Notes: a model not told the origin generated them from the sequence alone. A stretch of 64,000 nucleotides of DNA from Candidatus Villigracilis vicinus (GCA_016721315.1 JADKIL010000009.1:1-64000); one strand, 5' to 3'; shown: positions 38,099 through 47,842, counted from the first letter of the stretch. Translations and numbers: made by a program.

Positions 38099-39229
38099 AT
38101 GAAAACAAAAGTTTTAGTGTTGGGTGCAGGCTTTGGCGGGTTGGAGTTGAGTTCGATCCTTTCGGAAGAGTTGGGGAATGATCTGGATCTGACCTTGATC
38201 GATAAGAATGATTCTTTTTTCTTTGGTTTCTCAAAATTCGATGTGATGTTCGGGCGCAAGACGGCAGATGCGGTTCGTATTCAGTATCGTAACATTGTCA
38301 AACCCGGGGTGACGTTTAAGCAAGAGGCGGTCACAGCCATCGACCCAGCTGCGAAGCGCGTCACCACAGACAAGGCGGTGTATGAAGCGGATGTGCTGGT
38401 CATCGCCCTGGGTGCAGATTACGATATCAGTCACACGCCCGGGCTGGCAGAAGGCGGTAATGAGTTCTATTCCTTTGCAGGCGTAGAAAAATTGCGCGAG
38501 GTATTACCAACTTTTAAAAAGGGTCGCGTGCTCGTGGGCGTAACCTCGACCCCGTTCAAGTGTCCGCCTGCACCGAGTGAGGCGGCGTTGTTGACCCATG
38601 ATTATCTGCTGGAGCGCGGTATCCGCTCGGAATGTGAGATCAGCCTGGTGATGCCGTTCGGGATTCCCATCCCACCTTCGCCCGAGACGTCAAAAGCGCT
38701 GCTCCGAGCTTTTTCAGAACGGGGTATTTCATTTGTCCCGGATCGACTCGTGCGCTCGTTGGATGCATCACGCCGGGTGGCGGTGCTTGATGATGGCAGT
38801 GAGATGCCGTATGACCTGTTCCTTGGAATTCCAAAACACCGCGTACCGCAGGTTGTTGCAGATAGCGGGCTGACCGAAGACGGTTGGATTCCTGTAGATA
38901 CAAAAACGCTCAAGACAAAGTTCGAGAATGTGTATGCAGTTGGAGATGTGAACAGCGTCGGGACGCCCAAGGCAGGCGTCTTCGCCGAAGGCGCAGCTCG
39001 CACCGTGGCGGCTCAGATCATAGCCCAGGCACGCAGCACCGATCAGCCAGCGGGGTATCGCGGAGTGGGCGCTTGCTATATTGAATTCGGCGCGCAACGT
39101 GTAGGGAAAGTGGAAGTGGAGTTCCTCGCCGGTCCACCAACGGGGACGTATACTGAAGCCTCTGAGGAACTGGTAAAGGATAAAGTCCTATTCGGCTCGA
39201 CCCGCCGCACGAAATGGTTTGGGTTGTAA
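38099..39229 (+). CDS. FAD-dependent pyridine nucleotide-disulfide-type oxidoreductase (SQR/NDH-2-like)
   Basis: 376 residues. N-terminal FAD Rossmann motif (VLVLGAGFGGLE), a middle loop with one Cys (STPFKCPPAPSEAA) as in sulfide:quinone reductase relatives, and the second FAD motif NVYAVGDVN. No second NAD GxGxxG is obvious, which favours SQR/flavocytochrome-c-like proteins over NDH-2. Only one of the SQR redox cysteines is clear, so the substrate is uncertain. GGAGAG precedes the ATG. Monocistronic between two terminators. Confidence 0.82.
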   Translation: MKTKVLVLGAGFGGLELSSILSEELGNDLDLTLIDKNDSFFFGFSKFDVMFGRKTADAVRIQYRNIVKPGVTFKQEAVTAIDPAAKRVTTDKAVYEADVLVIALGADYDISHTPGLAEGGNEFYSFAGVEKLREVLPTFKKGRVLVGVTSTPFKCPPAPSEAALLTHDYLLERGIRSECEISLVMPFGIPIPPSPETSKALLRAFSERGISFVPDRLVRSLDASRRVAVLDDGSEMPYDLFLGIPKHRVPQVVADSGLTEDGWIPVDTKTLKTKFENVYAVGDVNSVGTPKAGVFAEGAARTVAAQIIAQARSTDQPAGYRGVGACYIEFGAQRVGKVEVEFLAGPPTGTYTEASEELVKDKVLFGSTRRTKWFGL

Positions 39230-39252
39230 GATCAGAAACGAATCAAGCAATA

Positions 39253-39276
39253 CACCTTCTCTGTCCGGAGAAGGTG
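39253..39276 (+). terminator. terminator after the flavin oxidoreductase gene
   Basis: Stem CACCTTCTC / GAGAAGGTG with a 6-base loop, followed by ATTTTTATTT on the plus strand. Confidence 0.85.
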
Positions 39277-39306
39277 ATTTTTATTTGAAACCAGTACAAT
39301 AGTGGC

Positions 39307-39390
39307 ATGACCACCCACCTCTTCCAACTCTCCCACGCAAACGGAAACCCTGTCATCGAAGGGAATCGTGTCACCTTCGTGTGGCAAAGG
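39307..39390 (+). pseudogene. possible remnant of a longer gene (5' end only)
   Basis: An ATG starts MTTHLFQLSHANGNPVIEG, continuing to a TFVWQ strand. This looks like the N-terminal early-set domain of an esterase/glycoside-processing protein. The similarity then stops and the frame runs antisense into the convergent GT87 gene. It could be the stub left when flanking DNA was replaced. Alternatively it is a chance frame. Confidence 0.35.
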
Positions 39391-39402
39391 AGTTTTGTGG
39401 AA

Positions 39403-40674
39403 TTACGCCGAGGTTTGTTTTGCGGTGAGATACTTCTGAGACCATCTGATCACGAGGGTGATGTAGAGAAGCAGCATTCCCAGAAAATGCAGGGAGAGGA
39501 ATAGTATCTGCCCGGTCTGTTCGAAAAGCGCTTGTGTGCTGTTGATGGGGATGGATAAAAGCAATACCCCTGCCCAAAACAAAATATTAAGCCAGAGTTT
39601 GTTTTGTTCTTCGCTGTTCTCTTTGATGTAAAGTGCGATGGGGATGATGAGCATGAGCAGATAGTGAGTCCATGCAATGGGGCTGGTGAGCAGCGAACCA
39701 GTGACGAGGATGAGGAATTCTGAGGTCTGGGTCTTTGGGGTTGCAGGGTGTTTGAACCCGATGAAAAGTATAAAGACAATGGGTGCATATAAAACAAGCT
39801 GAGCAAAGGCTGAGGCGAGTTGGTATTGCGGATTCGGTGCAATAGGGAACCAGCCAACGTAGCCGGGAATTAATTGACGTGACAGAAAACCGCTCAGCGA
39901 TTGGTTGTTGTAGGCAGTGATGGGGTTGCCCGCCATGGAGAGGATACAACGGTCTGCCCATAAGCTGTTCAACCAGAATGGAACAAAGATCAGAGACGCC
40001 GCCAGTACCAGTGTGAAGATCAAGAGTCCGCCGCCCACTACGCGCCACCTGCGTTGAACGAAGAAATAGCCAGCCGGAAGGATGAGCGGGATCTTCAACA
40101 ATCCGTTCACACCAAGCAAAATGCCCGCCAGCCACTCCTTCCCTGTTTTGACCCACCAAAGCACCAGCAGCAATCCCAGCGTGATGACTTGTGTAATGTT
40201 TCCCAGCCAGATGTTGTAATCAAGCGGACCATTAAGCGCCAAAAGTGCAAGGACCAGCCAACGCAGTCCGCCTTTTAACTCGGCGAGTTTCACAAGCCAA
40301 TATGCAAGCGGCAGGATCGTCACATACCCAGCCAGGAAGAAGATCGTGCCTGCGTATTCTTTTTCCAGGTTGGCAAGCGGCGCAAATAAAAATGCGACCA
40401 GAGGGAAGTTGGTGAAGTTATAGCAATTCTCATCGTACAGCGCTTCAAGATCGCGGACGATCTTCCGTCCGCCGTGATAGTAGCCCTTGAAGAAGTCGTA
40501 TAAATATTGTTCCTGTGAGGCATACCATCCGATTAGCAAGAGGAGGGCGAGGCAAGCGAGCCACCACGCCCAACGCATCCACGGTTTGGTTAGTTTATGC
40601 TCGATCTGGAAGAATAACCCTGTCAGGAGGATGGGAATGGAGATGTAAATGAAATACGGGGAGTAGTATGGCAT
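39403..40674 (-). CDS. GT87-like (DUF2029) polytopic membrane mannosyl/glycosyltransferase
   Basis: 423 residues with about eleven transmembrane helices. The first outer loop contains YDFFKGYYHGGRKIVRD, and the later VNGLLKIPLILPAGYF stretch is typical of DUF2029/GT87 enzymes that use polyprenyl-phosphate mannose. Genes for an alkaline-phosphatase-superfamily enzyme and a membrane protein lie just upstream on the same strand (6 and 3 base gaps), so one transcript is likely. Role inferred: cell-surface glycan or lipoglycan assembly. Confidence 0.8.
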   Translation of the reverse strand: MPYYSPYFIYISIPILLTGLFFQIEHKLTKPWMRWAWWLACLALLLLIGWYASQEQYLYDFFKGYYHGGRKIVRDLEALYDENCYNFTNFPLVAFLFAPLANLEKEYAGTIFFLAGYVTILPLAYWLVKLAELKGGLRWLVLALLALNGPLDYNIWLGNITQVITLGLLLVLWWVKTGKEWLAGILLGVNGLLKIPLILPAGYFFVQRRWRVVGGGLLIFTLVLAASLIFVPFWLNSLWADRCILSMAGNPITAYNNQSLSGFLSRQLIPGYVGWFPIAPNPQYQLASAFAQLVLYAPIVFILFIGFKHPATPKTQTSEFLILVTGSLLTSPIAWTHYLLMLIIPIALYIKENSEEQNKLWLNILFWAGVLLLSIPINSTQALFEQTGQILFLSLHFLGMLLLYITLVIRWSQKYLTAKQTSA

Positions 40675-40680
40675 TTAAGT

Positions 40681-42222
40681 TCAGCCTTCTGACTTGAGCT
40701 TTTCATTTGCCGTGTCGATGGCGTTACGCAGTTCTTTTTTCATCTCTTCGATGATGGATTGGAACCTCGGTATGGAGTATTTGTCCTGAAGTTCCTCCAG
40801 ATCCTGTTCAAGGTCGTAAAACTCATAGTGATCCTGATATTTATTTGTATACCCGGTGTAATGGATCAGTTTGTAATTCCCCTTGATGATTGAATAAGTG
40901 GCTTTTGTGAAGGGTAAATGGGCAACACTGTCTTTTGCTTCCACCGTAATGATGGCGCGCTCTGGGTCCGCGGCTCCACCCAGACCTGGGAGAATGCTCC
41001 CCTCGGCGGAGGCGGGGATTGCCTGCCCAGCCAGATTTAAGATCGTTGGCAGCAGGTCGATGTTATTGGTTGGGGTGGTGATATCCTGCCGGGTTTGATT
41101 TCCAGGTGCCAACACCATCAGCGGAATGTGCATAACCGGGTCGTAGAGCAAGGGGGTGAAGTGACCGAACTCGCCGCGTTCGAACATTTCACCGTGGTCT
41201 GCTGTAAGGATGAAATATGTATTATTAAGAACACCCTGTTCTTGCAGGGTTTCAAACAACCGCCCGATCTCCATGTCTATGTTTGCGATAAAGGAGTCGT
41301 ACCGACTGCGGTCAGCAGCCAACCCGGCTGGGGTCAGGTTGGGAGACAAAACATGTTCCCGTTTTGCAGGGGGGGTATAGCCATCGTTAGTGAAGATGCC
41401 TGCAAAGTCTTTGTGTGGGTTATATGGGTCGTGTGGCGGAAATATATGAAAATAGGAAAAGAAAGGCGCTTCATTTTTATGTAAATTGAATATCTTATCT
41501 GCTATTCCGTCGAACAGATCGCGCATGGTAAATACGTTGTCGTGAAACTGAGCAATGGGATATCCCGTGGGATAGTTTTCTAAAGAAATATCTTTGATCC
41601 TGCGCTCATAGTACAGCCCGAAGATGAAGCTTAGCAATAAAGAGTTACGGTAATAGAACATGTTCTCGAGCGCATGACTGCTGACGACGGGGTCTTTTTT
41701 GAATTTTTTATAGATCGCTCCGCCATTGATTAACCCAAATTCGGAGGGCGGCAAGAAAGTGTCAATGTCGTTCGAAAACTGGTGCAATAGATTGGCTGCC
41801 CAATAATTTTGTGAAAATGCCAGTTTAAAATAGTCATTTCCTAACAGACGGAAAATATTATGTTCAATGAGGTTTTGTTTCTTGATGATCCCGGCTGGGT
41901 TGACTGCACGGTGGCTCAACGGCAGCAGACCGGTCAGTAGTGATGATGTACCGGGAACCGTAAAACTCCCATTCGCGTAATGGTTGTGATAGATAATGGC
42001 TTTTTCAGCCAGCTTTTCGAGGTTGGGTGTGGTTTTGCGCGGGTAACCATAAAGAGACAGGTTGCGTGCAGTCATCGCATCGCAGATCAACATGATAATG
42101 TTTGGTCGTTGCCCCCCTGCGTTTTGAGTCTTTGCTGAGTCTGGCAATAGATTGGCGGCTAGCCCACTGCCTAAAATGCCCCAACCTGCCTTGAGTAAAT
42201 CACGTCTTGAGAACTTTCTCAT
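40681..42222 (-). CDS. Tat-exported sulfatase/alkaline-phosphatase-superfamily enzyme
   Basis: 513 residues. The N terminus has a twin-arginine signal (FSRRDLLKAG, then a hydrophobic stretch). The metal site includes ICDAM (31-50 region) and late HGEMFERGEFGHF. The nucleophile region reads SFTVPGTSSLLTG; the C/S-x-P-x-R motif of formylglycine sulfatases is missing, and a Thr near PGTSS is the likely nucleophile, as in LtaS-like phospho-transferases. So a phosphodiesterase or phosphoglycerol/ethanolamine transferase acting outside the cell is likelier than a sulfatase. Same operon as the GT87-like gene. Confidence 0.8.
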   Translation of the reverse strand: MRKFSRRDLLKAGWGILGSGLAANLLPDSAKTQNAGGQRPNIIMLICDAMTARNLSLYGYPRKTTPNLEKLAEKAIIYHNHYANGSFTVPGTSSLLTGLLPLSHRAVNPAGIIKKQNLIEHNIFRLLGNDYFKLAFSQNYWAANLLHQFSNDIDTFLPPSEFGLINGGAIYKKFKKDPVVSSHALENMFYYRNSLLLSFIFGLYYERRIKDISLENYPTGYPIAQFHDNVFTMRDLFDGIADKIFNLHKNEAPFFSYFHIFPPHDPYNPHKDFAGIFTNDGYTPPAKREHVLSPNLTPAGLAADRSRYDSFIANIDMEIGRLFETLQEQGVLNNTYFILTADHGEMFERGEFGHFTPLLYDPVMHIPLMVLAPGNQTRQDITTPTNNIDLLPTILNLAGQAIPASAEGSILPGLGGAADPERAIITVEAKDSVAHLPFTKATYSIIKGNYKLIHYTGYTNKYQDHYEFYDLEQDLEELQDKYSIPRFQSIIEEMKKELRNAIDTANEKLKSEG

Positions 42223-42225
42223 TTC

Positions 42226-42750
42226 TTATCCTAAGCTTCTAATAATTACAACGATAACCGATATGATCGAGATGGGCAGGTAGATGTACAAAAAGACCAT
42301 GGCGCGATCTGCGATCAGTTCCACTGTGTTCTTTATGGTCTGAATATTCTCCGCTGCCAGTAAGAATCCAACAGTGCTGACCGTAAAGAATAGAACCCAT
42401 TTGTAGATGTCTACCAGGGCTTCGCCGAGCGGCGTTTGAGTGTAATAGAACATGATCGAGCTAAGAAAGGTAATGGTCAGGATCGTGCCGCGAAGTATGA
42501 ATTTTTCGGTAAGCAGTTTTGAGGGCAGGAGCACGCCGAAAATGGTCAGGGCTGCGATCAGGAGCAGGCTTTCCAGAAATGCACCAGCCAGAATATATGC
42601 CACCAGAGTCAAGATCTCAGGGACGTTTAAGTATAGGACCCAGGTGAATAGTGAACTGCGGATGGTAACAATGATTGCCCAGGAGTACAGAATTGTGACC
42701 CCTACAGCATATACGGGCAGAAGTTGGTTTCGATTTGGAAGGCGATTCAT
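42226..42750 (-). CDS. membrane protein of unknown function
   Basis: 174 residues with about five transmembrane helices and little else. It opens the minus-strand operon with the sulfatase-superfamily and GT87-like genes. No family recognised. Confidence 0.65.
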   Translation of the reverse strand: MNRLPNRNQLLPVYAVGVTILYSWAIIVTIRSSLFTWVLYLNVPEILTLVAYILAGAFLESLLLIAALTIFGVLLPSKLLTEKFILRGTILTITFLSSIMFYYTQTPLGEALVDIYKWVLFFTVSTVGFLLAAENIQTIKNTVELIADRAMVFLYIYLPISIISVIVVIIRSLG

Positions 42751-42825
42751 GGGGGCACGGTAAAAAGCAGTTTGTTTCTTTATTCTACCATCCCTAGTTG
42801 ACGGGGAAATTCACCCGATCAAGAA

Positions 42826-42834
42826 TGCTATAAT
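42826..42834 (+). promoter_or_regulatory. extended -10 promoter
   Basis: TGCTATAAT about 42 bases before the ATG at 42877. Same nine bases as before dnaE, secA and the tmRNA; no consensus -35. Confidence 0.55.
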
Positions 42835-42876
42835 GAAAATCATTTATTTTCAGATTGTGTTACTTGAGGTTTGGCA

Positions 42877-44301
42877 ATGTTCTTTGTTTCCCAAAGTTCG
42901 AAAAGAATACTCAGATTTACATTCCTCTTTTGGTTCGCGGTGTTTGTGGGAATTTTTTTGTGGTCGCGTGATTGGGAGGTCGTCAGGCTGGCGTCTACAA
43001 AGCAAAAAGAGGATCTGTTTGGGTTGTTCGCTTTTTGCGTATTCTGTGTGATGACGTTCGCTTTATATCTCGATGTAAGAGCGCGGGACAGGCTTTCTGC
43101 CGGTGAGTTGCTCCTGTTGGGTTTGCCGTATCTGGTGGGGTTGATTTTCCTCGCTCAAACAACAGAACTTAGTTTTGGTTCATGGGATTACGACCAATAT
43201 GAGGCGGCTTTTCGAGCAATTGCGGAGGGCGGCAATCCATACCTTGGGACTCGATATTTGTATCCGCCTTTATTTGCAGATATGATGGCTTTTGTGTTCC
43301 GAATTGGGTTGAGATTTTTTTCGTACGTTGGTATGGATAAAAGTGCATGGGTGTTTGTGTTTTATGTTCATCAAGCATCTCTATTATATTTTTTACTGTT
43401 ATCTTATTTCCTGTCGTTCGAATTTGCGAAACAGATCGGGCTTGCAAATCTACGCAGTGTCATTCTGGTCAGTGTGATTTATCTTTTTAATGTCCCCGTG
43501 TTGCGGACGTTAAGTAATAATCAGGTGAATTTTTATATTCTTGCATCCATTTTGTTGGTTCTGGTGCTGTTGCGGAAATATCCTTTTATTGCAGGACTTG
43601 CGGCTGCTGTAGGTGGAATGATCAAGATATATCCATTTGCTTTGTCTGCCCCTATGGTGCTCTTGAAAAAATGGCGTGCGATTTTCGGGCTTTTTGCGGG
43701 TTCGCTGCTTGTCATCTTTTTCGAAACGAACTTTTTTCGCAATTTTGAATTATGGCGGCAGTTTATTAATTTCTACCGTTCCTTTCCTGTGGAGCAGGAG
43801 AGTTTGTTGTTTAGAAACTCCAGCCCGATGAGCTTTTTAAGGAGCACGCTTGGCTTTTTGAATTTGCCAGATACCATTTTGCGTGCGGTGTTTGTGTGTG
43901 TGGTCGCATCAGTCGGGGTGTGGTATCTATTCCGCTTCCTTCAGAGGGAAAGGATGGCTGTTCCAGACGGTGCATTGCGTATGGATACAGATTTCTTCCG
44001 CATGACCGGTCATATGCTGGATTTTTCAGTAATATCTCTTTTGATTGCTCCATCCGCTTGGGAGCATCATTACGTTATTGCCATACCGCTGGCAATATGG
44101 ACGTTTACATTGCGAGGCAGGGATGCGTTCTTGCAAACAACCATCGGAACTGCACTGGTCTTTGCGCTGCCTGTGTTTAACGTATATCCTTTTAGTTATC
44201 TGCGTATGGCAGGTCTGTTGATTTTGTTGTTGTTGGTTTCCCCGAAGAATATTGAAAAAACATTTTCTATTTCAGTACACGCCAAAAAAAACTCCCGGTG
44301 A
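42877..44301 (+). CDS. GT87-like (DUF2029) polytopic membrane glycosyltransferase
   Basis: 474 residues with about eleven to twelve helices. The first long loop has SWDYDQYEAAFRAIAEGGNPY and later GGMIKIYPFALSAPMVL, a pattern shared by GT87 enzymes. ATG 42877 is chosen because GAGG lies eight bases upstream; the TTG at 42871 is too close. The stop codon sits in the loop of the following terminator. Divergent from the glycan operon at 39.4-42.7 kb. Confidence 0.78.
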   Translation: MFFVSQSSKRILRFTFLFWFAVFVGIFLWSRDWEVVRLASTKQKEDLFGLFAFCVFCVMTFALYLDVRARDRLSAGELLLLGLPYLVGLIFLAQTTELSFGSWDYDQYEAAFRAIAEGGNPYLGTRYLYPPLFADMMAFVFRIGLRFFSYVGMDKSAWVFVFYVHQASLLYFLLLSYFLSFEFAKQIGLANLRSVILVSVIYLFNVPVLRTLSNNQVNFYILASILLVLVLLRKYPFIAGLAAAVGGMIKIYPFALSAPMVLLKKWRAIFGLFAGSLLVIFFETNFFRNFELWRQFINFYRSFPVEQESLLFRNSSPMSFLRSTLGFLNLPDTILRAVFVCVVASVGVWYLFRFLQRERMAVPDGALRMDTDFFRMTGHMLDFSVISLLIAPSAWEHHYVIAIPLAIWTFTLRGRDAFLQTTIGTALVFALPVFNVYPFSYLRMAGLLILLLLVSPKNIEKTFSISVHAKKNSR

Positions 44302-44315
44302 TTTGGGAGTTTTTT
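44286..44315. terminator. bidirectional terminator
   Basis: AAAAAACTCCC / GGGAGTTTTTT with an 8-base loop that includes the stop codon of the GT87-like gene. It serves the convergent cyclase gene as well. Confidence 0.88.
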
Positions 44316-44328
44316 TTGGCGTTGAGCT

Positions 44329-44988
44329 TTAGCGAGTTTTTGCAAATGCGCGGACGGGGAAGGTCCCGGCCCCTTTAACTTTGGGCGGAGCAGCCGTAAA
44401 AGAGAAGCCCTCATCGGGTACATTTTCTAAATTACATAAATGCTCGGCAACAATGATCTCGTTTCGCAGCAGCACAGAATGAACAGGTCTTGCGTTCCCG
44501 CGCGTATCGTCAATGTTGTGTGAATCAATGCCGACGAGCTTGGCACCATTATCGCGGAGATAGATCGCTGCATCCTCTGTTAGGAATGGATGATTCTCAA
44601 AATATACATCCGTCGCCCAATGTTCCGCCCAGCCAGTGTGAACCAAGACGGCTCGTCCACGAATCTCTTTGCCTTTGAACGCCTCGGTAGTGATAGCCAG
44701 CCCCTTGCGATAGTCCGCACGGATGACAATGCCTTCGAGGTCAACGAATTTTTCCAATTCGACTTCGGATAAGTCTTTGCCATCCTCATAGCGATGAAAT
44801 GGACTGTCCACGTATGTGCCGGTATTGGTTACCATTTCTACTTTGCCAATGTGGAATTCTATGCCGGGAGCATATCGTCCGCGCGAGGCTTCACGGGTAA
44901 GGTAATCACAAACGATGGCGGCGGGCAGTCCCTTGTAGGTAACCAGTCCGTCGTGGATGGTGTGGCTGAGGTCAATGTAAGAAGGCAT
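44329..44988 (-). CDS. cyclase-family (kynurenine formamidase-like) metal hydrolase
   Basis: 219 residues. The conserved core is present: LSHTIHDG, the metal motif NTGTYVDSPFH (H-x-D-x-P-x-H variant) and IDSHNIDDT. Family members hydrolyse formylkynurenine or similar amides/lactones. No tryptophan-degradation genes are near, so the substrate is open. ATG at 44988 with AAGGAT; it begins three bases after the ABC-F stop, so expression is probably coupled. Confidence 0.85.
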   Translation of the reverse strand: MPSYIDLSHTIHDGLVTYKGLPAAIVCDYLTREASRGRYAPGIEFHIGKVEMVTNTGTYVDSPFHRYEDGKDLSEVELEKFVDLEGIVIRADYRKGLAITTEAFKGKEIRGRAVLVHTGWAEHWATDVYFENHPFLTEDAAIYLRDNGAKLVGIDSHNIDDTRGNARPVHSVLLRNEIIVAEHLCNLENVPDEGFSFTAAPPKVKGAGTFPVRAFAKTR

Positions 44989-44990
44989 GG

Positions 44991-47030
44991 TTATCCTTGC
45001 ATCCGTTCCCACTCTGCCAGCTTTTCATCCATCTCGGCTTGGACGCGGTTGTACTCCTTGCCGATCTTAATCACTTCATCCGGCTTGACCATGGGACTCT
45101 CAAGCTGTGAACTCAAATTCGCGAGTGTCGCTTCCAACTCGGCGATCTTGTTTTCCAATTCCTGCAATTGCGCAACCCTTTTTCTTTCTTCTTTTGAGAT
45201 TGCCTGCTTGGATTTTGGAGAGGCGCTATTCCCCTTCGGCAGCGCTGTTGATGCTCGAGTATCGCTTTTCGAATCTCGAGGTTCGCCTTTTCTCGCCGCC
45301 ATGAAGGCTTCGTATTCCTTCTGTTCGCGTTCGGCTCTCAACTCGGAGTACGTTCCCTTGAAAGCGATCAGATGTGCTTCTTCGGTATCGATCTCCCAGA
45401 TCTGAGTCGCAACTGCATCGACGAGATACCGGTCATGCGTGATGAGTAAGACCGTGCCTTCGTAATCTTCAAGCACAGCTTCCAAGACTTCCTGCGAAGG
45501 GATGTCGAGGTGGTTGGTCGGTTCATCCAATAACAAAAGGTTCGTGTCTTGTAAAGCCAGCTTAGATAACGCCAAACGTCCGCGCTCACCGCCGGAAAGC
45601 ATGCCGACTTTCTTATGCACATCATCGCCGCTGAAAAGATATTTGCCCAAGTAATCGCGGATCTGCCCCGGCAGCCAATTCGGCATGACCGAATCGATTT
45701 CCTGTAACAGGGTATTCTCTGGGTTGAGTCCTTCATGTGCCTGTGCGAAGTAACCGATATGCAGACTCGAACCGAGAATGACTTCCCCAGCCAATGGCTC
45801 GAACTGACCGAGAATGGTTTTCAAGAACGTAGACTTGCCCGCGCCGTTCGGTCCGATCAATGCGGCACAGTCTTGACGACGCAATTCAATATCAGGAGTC
45901 TTGAACAAGAATTTATCGGGAAAGCCAACTTCTAAATTTTTCGTGCGCACAACCAGATCACCTGAGCGTTTTTGTGAACCAAGCCGCAGATGTAAATTCG
46001 GCAAGGTCCGCACCGGCGACCTCAACGCATTAATGCGGCGACCTGCTTCTTCCACACTCATAATAGATGTCGTTACAGAAACTTCGCTGGCTGTCTCAAT
46101 CCATTTTTGGTTGAGCGCGGCTTCCATGCCGATCTGTTCGATGGCTTGGATCAAGCGCGACAAACGTTTTAATTTACCCTTCGCTTGCAATACATTTTGT
46201 CCCGCCACATTTTTGCGGATGTATTCCATCTCTTTATTTAATTTTTCTTTTTCACTTTCAAACACTTCCTGCCTGCGCGCAATGCGTTCTTCACGCTGCT
46301 TCAAATAGGAAGTGTAATTCCCGTTGTAGGTCTCATATGCACCGGGCAGCATTTCAAAAATCACATTGCTAACCTTATCCAAAAAATAGCGGTCATGTGA
46401 AACGATGATCGCCGCGCCTTCCCATTGATTCAAATAACCTTCGAGCCATTCAACGGCGCGAATGTCGAGGTGATTGGTCGGCTCATCGAGCAGGAGCAGG
46501 TCAGGGTTAGATAAAAGGAGGCGTGCGAGAAAGGCGCGAGTGCGCTGTCCGCCTGAGAGGTGATCCAAAGATAAGGTGTAGTCTTCGGCGCTGAATCCCA
46601 AACCGGTGAGCACTTGCTTAATGCGCGTATCGTAGGTGTAGCCGCCGCGTCGTTCAAAATCCTCTTGCAATTTGCCGTATTGTTCGATGACCTCCGGGTC
46701 AGTTGCCATCAGGTCTTCAAGGCGGTGCAATTCGTTTTGCAGGCGGATGAGTTCATCGAAGACGGAATAACACGCGTCCCACAGCGTGCCCGTCATTTTG
46801 AAATCTGCCTCTTGCGACAAATATCCGCTTCGGACTCCCCGGGTGCGGGTGACTGTTCCCGTCGAAGCTTCATCTTCGCCTGCAAGGATTCGTAAGAGCG
46901 TGGTCTTGCCAACGCCGTTCGGACCGACAATGCCCAGCCGCGAGCCCTTCTCAATCGAGATGGTGATGCCCGCGAAGATGTCGGTCGCACCGTAGGATTT
47001 GGTGAGGTTGTTCGTTGTGATGAGTGCCAT
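44991..47030 (-). CDS. ABC-F family ATPase (ribosome-associated)
   Basis: 679 residues with two ABC cassettes and no membrane segment: Walker A GPNGVGKTT and GPNGAGKST, signatures LSGGQRTR and LSGGERGR, each followed by LLLDEPTNHLDI. The Arg/Lys-rich inter-domain linker region and a C-terminal coiled coil (about 610-675) fit Uup/EttA-type proteins that act on stalled or antibiotic-bound ribosomes. The start at 47030 (MALITTNNLTKSYG) matches the family. Confidence 0.92.
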   Translation of the reverse strand: MALITTNNLTKSYGATDIFAGITISIEKGSRLGIVGPNGVGKTTLLRILAGEDEASTGTVTRTRGVRSGYLSQEADFKMTGTLWDACYSVFDELIRLQNELHRLEDLMATDPEVIEQYGKLQEDFERRGGYTYDTRIKQVLTGLGFSAEDYTLSLDHLSGGQRTRAFLARLLLSNPDLLLLDEPTNHLDIRAVEWLEGYLNQWEGAAIIVSHDRYFLDKVSNVIFEMLPGAYETYNGNYTSYLKQREERIARRQEVFESEKEKLNKEMEYIRKNVAGQNVLQAKGKLKRLSRLIQAIEQIGMEAALNQKWIETASEVSVTTSIMSVEEAGRRINALRSPVRTLPNLHLRLGSQKRSGDLVVRTKNLEVGFPDKFLFKTPDIELRRQDCAALIGPNGAGKSTFLKTILGQFEPLAGEVILGSSLHIGYFAQAHEGLNPENTLLQEIDSVMPNWLPGQIRDYLGKYLFSGDDVHKKVGMLSGGERGRLALSKLALQDTNLLLLDEPTNHLDIPSQEVLEAVLEDYEGTVLLITHDRYLVDAVATQIWEIDTEEAHLIAFKGTYSELRAEREQKEYEAFMAARKGEPRDSKSDTRASTALPKGNSASPKSKQAISKEERKRVAQLQELENKIAELEATLANLSSQLESPMVKPDEVIKIGKEYNRVQAEMDEKLAEWERMQG

Positions 47031-47161
47031 GTCAATTATCGTGGTTGGTAAAAACGCCTTCAAATTATACCGCCCAAAAACGTCGGTGCTTTCAAAACTG
47101 AGGATTGCCCGCTTTGCAGGGCTTGGGTAAGATTTACAAAATCATATTAAGGGATATGCCT

Positions 47162-47830
47162 ATGGAAACCGGGACAGATTCTAAATTTAATACGATCATT
47201 GCCATTGTTATTTCGATTCTTACCATTTTTAGCGCGCTACTGGGTTGGCAAATGGGAAATGTCACCGGCGATGCTGAAGGGGAATACGCAGCTGCCCAGC
47301 GTGCTGAGCTGAATACTCAAAAAATACAGTCCATTAATGCACTGACAGTGGATGAGAACCACCGTAGCTTCCTGAATTACAAACGTAATTATGATGAATA
47401 CCTGCTGGTCTCGCAGCAATTGGAACAGGCGCGTTCTGCCGATGCGGTGGACGAATCTTTGATCGTCACCTTGGAAACAAAACAAGAGGGGTTGCGCGCT
47501 TTGTATATTTCCAATTTACAGCTTTTTCCCAATATATACATTACCCAGGACGGCACTTATGATACAAGCACGCAACTGGGACAGTTATATGCCCGTGCCG
47601 CACGAGATATGGACTTGAATTCGCAGAGGCACTTGAATCTTGCGGTGGCACTTGATGCGCAAGTACAAAGAATGCAATATGCCCTGGTTTTGCTGGCGGT
47701 ATCTTTATTTTTCTTTGCGGTGATATCTACAGTGGAAGCATTAAAGCCGGTCGTTCTTTGGGGTTTCACTGCGTTGGGGGCAGTATTTGCCGTGGCTGGC
47801 TTGGTCATCGGCGTATTGAATTGGAGTTAA
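47162..47830 (+). CDS. membrane protein of unknown function, related to the next gene
   Basis: 222 residues. A transmembrane helix near the N terminus (FNTIIAIVISILTIFSALLGW), a helical outer or inner domain rich in Gln/Glu and two C-terminal helices. The opening FNT(I/V)(I/V)AI segment and overall order match the N-terminal part of the following protein, suggesting a duplicated pair that forms a complex. Start chosen eight bases after AGGG; ATG 47156 is possible. No family recognised. Confidence 0.65.
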   Translation: METGTDSKFNTIIAIVISILTIFSALLGWQMGNVTGDAEGEYAAAQRAELNTQKIQSINALTVDENHRSFLNYKRNYDEYLLVSQQLEQARSADAVDESLIVTLETKQEGLRALYISNLQLFPNIYITQDGTYDTSTQLGQLYARAARDMDLNSQRHLNLAVALDAQVQRMQYALVLLAVSLFFFAVISTVEALKPVVLWGFTALGAVFAVAGLVIGVLNWS

Positions 47831-47842
47831 ACGAGGCGAGTT

